From contig VSNY01000141.1 in NCBI GenBank assembly GCA_009774535.1, positions 1 to 10,184 on the forward strand: 10,184 nucleotides of DNA. Reading direction: 5' to 3'. Made by a program: the position numbers and the translations under genes. Source of the DNA: Lachnospiraceae bacterium (GTDB lineage: Bacteria > Bacillota > Clostridia > Lachnospirales > Lachnospiraceae). The notes below the pieces were generated by a model. The model had not been told where the DNA came from and did no database searches. It saw nothing but the letters and a program-made list of their open reading frames with translations. Below are positions 7,710 through 10,184 of this stretch, one piece after another (position 1 is the first letter of the stretch; each line of letters opens with the position of its first letter).

Positions 7710-8459
7710 TTAACTATCCAATATTTTTTTTAAAACCTTCATATATGCATCCTGATATTCGGCAAAAGGGAAATGTCCCGCTTTAGGAAATTCAATCACA
7801 ACAGAATTCTCCGCTATTTCTGGACTTCCCGAAACATTTTCAAAATCATTATCACAATAAATCGTATATGTTCTGCTAGCTGGAAGTAATCTTGCCAACT
7901 CTCCCACATCATAATTTTCCATTTCTTCTGAAATACGATTATATGCCTCCATATCATATCTGTCTATTTTAATCTCTGGTACATTATTGGAATCCCCTAC
8001 ATAATAAGGTAACGCCATTTTCATTAACTCCAATCCATCATTACAAGCAGAAATACGTTCAATAATTTCCTGCGGCATTTTTGCAAAAAGTCTTTCACCA
8101 GATTCACCAAAATAATTCCAATTAGTATCTGAAGGATTTGATAAAATTACCTTACTTATTTTCTTCCAATATGGCTGTTTTATCATGCTTTCTATTGATT
8201 TTAAAAAAAGATATACTCCCCAAGAATGAGCAAAAACAATAATTTCATTATATTTCTGAGCAGCAATAAATATTTTATTTTTCAATTCTCTACATAATGA
8301 GTCAATAATCGAAATATCTTTTGAAACACTATAAGTCTGGTCATAAAAAATCAAATCATACTTTCCCTTTAATTGTTCGAACCATCCTTGAAAACAAGAT
8401 GAACTTAAACCAGGTCCTCCATGAATAAAAAAAATTGCAGAACTTTTCTTTATTAACAT
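7710..8459 (-). CDS. Alpha/beta hydrolase, S33 / proline iminopeptidase-like
   Basis: This 249-residue cytosolic enzyme has the alpha/beta hydrolase fold. FFIHGGPG (residues 10-17) is the oxyanion-loop motif and YDQ (39-41) is typical of the proline iminopeptidase group. AHSWG (77-81) carries nucleophile Ser79. YCDNDFE (201-207) may supply the acid, and AGHFPF (227-232) carries the catalytic His229. A cap region lies between about 110 and 190. All catalytic elements are present, so activity is likely; the substrate could be an N-terminal peptide residue, an ester or an amide. It starts 16 bases after the methyltransferase stop with SD GGAGGG at 8467-8472, and ends two bases before the caspase-NTPase start, so it belongs to the same operon. 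It might trim a peptide signal or process a molecule modified by the neighbouring methyltransferase; that is speculation. Confidence 0.85.
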   Translation of the reverse strand: MLIKKSSAIFFIHGGPGLSSSCFQGWFEQLKGKYDLIFYDQTYSVSKDISIIDSLCRELKNKIFIAAQKYNEIIVFAHSWGVYLFLKSIESMIKQPYWKKISKVILSNPSDTNWNYFGESGERLFAKMPQEIIERISACNDGLELMKMALPYYVGDSNNVPEIKIDRYDMEAYNRISEEMENYDVGELARLLPASRTYTIYCDNDFENVSGSPEIAENSVVIEFPKAGHFPFAEYQDAYMKVLKKILDS

Positions 8460-8475
8460 AATTTTCCCTCCATCG

Positions 8476-9222
8476 TTAGCTTAATTGAAATAAAGAAACA
8501 AATAAACCATATTGCAAATAAGAATCAGAATTTGTAACCCACTGCATGAGTTCCTCTCTAATTAATTCTGAAAGAGGTAAACCATTATCTAATTCCGCTA
8601 CAAGATTCATATAAATAAATAATTTTTCCTTATTCAATTTTTGTTCGCTATTAACTACTATCTTTAATTCATCACAATATCTAAATTTTTGATTTTCCAA
8701 TTCGCCTTTTACGATATCATGCAAGTTACGCTGCCCGCCTTCTTTATCAACCTTTTTATAAAACATATCTAAACCTTTTTGAAAATTAGGCATAAATGGT
8801 TCTATTATTAGTTTTTCATCAAAAGCATCAATAAGCAAAATTGATGCTTTTTTAGCTGCATGCTCTTTTATCCATGAAAAAAAAGACTCTCTATCGCTTA
8901 AATAGCTTGTTAAATGTCGAATTATAAAAAAATCAATATTATCAGGAATCTTTACCATCGGAAATTCTCCACATATCATATTCATATGTGCAGTACGTTG
9001 CCCAGCTTTTAAAATGTCCTCATCTCTATCGCAACAATAAAAAAATTTATCGGAATATTTTTTAGATAAACAATATGAAAAATATGCATTTCCGCAACCA
9101 TAATCCAGAACTGTATTTGCTTCACTCCAATTTGAGTGATTTAATATAGATATTTCTGTTCCAAATGATAAATCTACCTGATATCTTAATAATGAATTAT
9201 ATAATTGCGTTCGTGTTCTCAT
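8476..9222 (-). CDS. Class I SAM-dependent methyltransferase, first gene of the cassette
   Basis: This 248-residue Rossmann-fold methyltransferase has SAM-binding motif I, VLDYGCGNAYFS (residues 38-49), the acidic residue after strand 2 in YCCDRDED (about Asp65) and the IDFFIIRHLTSYLSD segment (96-110) after strand 4. The C-terminal YLQYGLFVSLFQ is like the last strands of small-molecule methyltransferases. The frame can be opened at GTG 9252, but ATG at 9222 is chosen because AAAAGGGGG at 9232-9240 lies 9 bases upstream, while the GTG has no SD and falls at the foot of a hairpin. It is the first gene after the promoter and long leader, and its codon use and AT richness match the rest of the cassette. 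The methyl acceptor is unknown. It does not show the usual DNA methylase catalytic motifs DPPY/NPPY or PC. Confidence 0.85.
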   Translation of the reverse strand: MRTRTQLYNSLLRYQVDLSFGTEISILNHSNWSEANTVLDYGCGNAYFSYCLSKKYSDKFFYCCDRDEDILKAGQRTAHMNMICGEFPMVKIPDNIDFFIIRHLTSYLSDRESFFSWIKEHAAKKASILLIDAFDEKLIIEPFMPNFQKGLDMFYKKVDKEGGQRNLHDIVKGELENQKFRYCDELKIVVNSEQKLNKEKLFIYMNLVAELDNGLPLSELIREELMQWVTNSDSYLQYGLFVSLFQLS

Positions 9223-9250
9223 AAGTAAGTACCCCCTTTTTGTTATATAC

Positions 9251-9301
9251 ACATAAGTCCTTTCTGTATAACATAAATCAATTATACAGAAAGGACTATG
9301 T
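9251..9301. promoter_or_regulatory. Perfect 16-bp hairpin in the 5' leader of the cassette
   Basis: AGTCCTTTCTGTATAA (9256-9271) is the exact reverse complement of TTATACAGAAAGGACT (9282-9297), with a 10-base loop. Pairing continues outward (ACATA with ATGT) past one bulged base. It sits between the promoter/leader ORF and the methyltransferase SD. No T run follows on either strand, so it is not an ordinary terminator. An operator for a dimeric repressor or part of a leader attenuator are the main readings. Confidence 0.75.
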
Positions 9302-9328
9302 CTTACTTGATCTAATTATGTATACTTC

Positions 9329-9340
9329 TCAACGTGGCAT
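9329..9340 (-). CDS. Possible minimal leader ORF (Met-Pro-Arg-stop)
   Basis: In the transcript leader, GGAGGTGATT (9343-9352), nearly the full complement of the 16S rRNA 3' end, stands 7 bases before ATG CCA CGT TGA. This is the strongest SD of the cassette, yet it drives only three codons. An overlapping 12-codon frame (ATG at about 9354, MEVIVCHVEKYT) starts inside the same block but lacks its own SD. Leader ORFs followed by a hairpin are known to control Firmicutes resistance genes by ribosome stalling; here this is inferred from layout only. Confidence 0.35.
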   Translation of the reverse strand: MPR

Positions 9341-9373
9341 ACAATCACCTCCATATATAATTATCCATAATTA

Positions 9374-9402
9374 ATGTTACCACAAATTCACGAGTATGTC
9401 AA
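9374..9402 (-). promoter_or_regulatory. Sigma-A-type promoter of the cassette operon
   Basis: On the minus strand a perfect -35 box TTGACA (9402-9397), a 17-base spacer and a -10 box TAACAT (9379-9374) preceded by TGG (extended -10) fit a vegetative promoter well. Transcription should start near 9367, leaving an untranslated leader of about 145 bases before the methyltransferase ATG. No other equally good promoter is seen between the four cassette genes, supporting one operon. Confidence 0.75.
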
Positions 9403-9480
9403 TGTTTGTATTATATTCGATTACTATGCCTATATAATTATTCTATTTTTATATCTAAAAACATCAAAATATTAAAAATT

Positions 9481-9678
9481 AATAAGAATAAGCATCTTTG
9501 TAATGTTGCATCTTATACATTTTCAATTTTTATTTTCTTGACTGATGCGTTGACGACCCTAAATATCAGCTCGTCAACGCAATTCGTATATCTGCCTTGT
9601 TGTGTGAGCTGGTTTTTCAGCTCTACAAGGCTATATAACAAAATGCTCCGTTCTTAGCTATCTACATACAAATAATTT
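9481..9678. repeat. Direct repeat, right copy, flanking the cargo cassette
   Basis: This is the partner of 4264-4459, same orientation and same extent. The divergence is too high for a recent duplication or simple target-site copy. It keeps the start of the terminator arm (AATAAGAATAAGC) but not the rest of that hairpin. To its right, 9679-9792 is about 110 AT-rich bases in which I see no gene. Confidence 0.75.
9513..9678 (-). pseudogene. C-terminal remnant of the same small ICE accessory protein (copy 2, interrupted by stop)
   Basis: This is the minus-strand counterpart of the 4293-4457 remnant. It ends with TAA at 9513-9515 and reads ERSILLYSLVELKNQL, QQGRYTNCVDELIF and a basic tail KKIKIENV. 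Over 49 aligned positions I count 35 identities to copy 1. A TAA at 9654-9656 interrupts the frame where copy 1 has Gln, so this copy is dead. No start codon is visible. Confidence 0.6.
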
Positions 9679-9792
9679 TTCATTTCTCACATAAACGCTA
9701 CCATTCTCTCTTAGTTTCATTACATAGAAAAGCAATGATGACACGCAAAGGGTGAACAAAAGATAAAATGTCCCACCATTTCTGTGAGCCTA

Positions 9793-10100
9793 TCAAATCA
9801 TACGAAAATATTCCAACGCCTCTCTTATCGCCGCTTCTTTCTCTGGCGGGCATTTCGGCTGTCTGGAATTTTCCGATTTTGGCAGATTGTAGTTCACCCT
9901 CTCGATAATCCCACATTTCTCTTTTACCTGTGCGATATACAAACTGCTGACTTTCAATCCAGTATGCTCCAACACATAATCCTTGATTTCCTCATAGGTG
10001 GCTTTGCTCTCCGCAGCCGTCAAATCAAGCTCATCCATCTGAAGCTCCACCTCGATATGTTGGTTTGCATGAAGTTTGGACAATAAACATACCGTCTCTG
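9793..10100 (-). pseudogene. rlmD: 3' end of rlmD/rumA (23S rRNA m5U methyltransferase), detached at an insertion junction
   Basis: About 100 C-terminal residues match the tail of Clostridia RlmD-type 23S rRNA uracil-5-methyltransferases: HTETVCLLSKL at the start, then QHIEVELQMDELDLT, TYEEIKDYVLEHTGLKVSSLYIAQVKEKCG and a Cys/Pro tail ending ALEYFRMI before TGA at 9793-9795. The SAM-binding and catalytic part is absent. Upstream of the HTETV codons (about 10100) the frame continues as unrelated residues to an ATG at 10173 with no SD, so the 126-residue ORF is chance joining and probably not expressed. The preserved frame indicates either a displaced host 3' end or the element-borne replacement 3' end. 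The family call is from recognition of this distinctive tail. Confidence 0.75.
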
Positions 10101-10184
10101 TGTGTGTAGGAACTACTATGTAAACACAATTTTTCAGCCTCGTCACTCGTATAGGAACACAATTCTGCGTCATTATGTACAGCC
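10098..10184. other. Probable attachment junction: end of another element or of non-rlmD DNA
   Basis: rlmD similarity stops near 10098-10104 (CTCTGTGTGTGT on the plus strand). The following 80 bases hold short repeats: ACACAATT at 10124-10131 and 10157-10164, within 16-base blocks spaced 33 apart, and TAGGAAC at 10107-10113 and 10152-10158. Clusters of short repeats beside a crossover site are usual for recombinase binding sites at ICE ends. No integrase gene is in view, so this remains an inference. Confidence 0.4.

Larger units (their letters stand above)
1..10184. mobile_element. Part of an integrative conjugative element with an inserted AT-rich cargo cassette
   Basis: The window combines genes typical of clostridial ICEs: a Cna-B/thioester surface adhesin and parA-parB on the left, and a detached rlmD 3' end at a junction on the right. 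Between them lies an AT-rich conflict-type operon flanked by diverged direct repeats. No integrase, relaxase or conjugation ATPase is in view, so assignment as an ICE rests on this gene company and on rlmD (rumA) being a known insertion target for Firmicutes ICEs. The outer ends of the element are not shown. A decayed genomic island or a stack of tandem elements is also possible. Confidence 0.7.

Noticed and set aside
8476..9222. Methyltransferase as a 16S rRNA aminoglycoside-resistance enzyme or a DNA methylase
   Set aside because: Motif I and the C-terminal strands look like small-molecule enzymes; the FmrO-family pattern and DNA methylase catalytic motifs are not seen.
9256..9297. Hairpin read as a Rho-independent terminator
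   Set aside because: Neither strand has a T run after the stem, and the stem is only moderately G+C-rich.
9406..9657. 83-codon plus-strand frame over the right direct repeat
   Set aside because: It is AT-driven, overlaps the promoter and the antisense of the pseudogene remnant, and has no SD.
9793..10173. A complete 126-residue gene starting at 10173
   Set aside because: The first 23 residues do not resemble RlmD, there is no SD, and the junction lies in an apparent attachment region.
1..10184. CRISPR arrays, tRNA or rRNA genes, insertion sequences with transposases
   Set aside because: I looked for regularly spaced repeats, cloverleaf-like segments and transposase motifs on both strands and found none.

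Overview
The window looks like accessory and end-proximal DNA of an integrative conjugative element (ICE) in a Gram-positive Clostridia/Lachnospiraceae-type bacterium. The evidence is strong GGAGG Shine-Dalgarno (SD) sites, a secreted thioester/Cna-B surface protein of the kind carried by clostridial conjugative transposons, an adjacent ParA-ParB pair, and a 3' piece of the rlmD/rumA 23S rRNA methyltransferase gene, a known integration hotspot for Firmicutes ICEs. The exact genus cannot be read from the sequence. All convincing genes are on the minus strand, so transcription runs right to left.

Layout, left to right. Positions 1-2216 hold the N-terminal 738 codons of a very large SpaA-like adhesin that runs off the left edge: signal peptide, thioester domain with a plausible Cys83-Gln142 pair, then repeated Cna-B domains. 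Positions 2217-2436 are a non-coding gap with a terminator and a 12-bp-arm inverted repeat. Positions 2437-4165 encode ParB and ParA, overlapping by 47 bases. Positions 4193-4280 contain an inverted repeat just upstream of parA and a strong minus-strand terminator. These parts have balanced base composition.

Positions about 4460-9480 are very AT-rich and clearly foreign to the flanks. They hold a four-gene minus-strand operon in transcription order: a class I SAM methyltransferase, an alpha/beta hydrolase of the S33 (proline iminopeptidase) type, a 936-residue caspase-like protease fused to a P-loop (STAND-type) NTPase and TPR-like repeats, and a 133-residue protein resembling the effector-associated constant component EACC1. 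The genes are tightly spaced or overlapping. One good promoter (TTGACA, 17 bp, extended TAACAT) precedes a leader of about 145 nt that contains a very strong SD on a three-codon ORF and a 16-bp perfect hairpin. The likely reading is a regulated conflict or immunity module in which the NTPase/TPR part senses a trigger and releases a caspase-like protease. The roles of the methyltransferase and hydrolase are unknown.

The cassette is bracketed by two diverged direct copies (4264-4459 and 9481-9678) of a segment of about 196 bp. Each copy carries the broken C-terminal end of the same small ORF. To the right, 9793-about 10100 is the displaced or replaced 3' end of rlmD. It is joined at about 10100 to DNA that is not rlmD, which fits an ICE attachment junction and possibly tandem elements.
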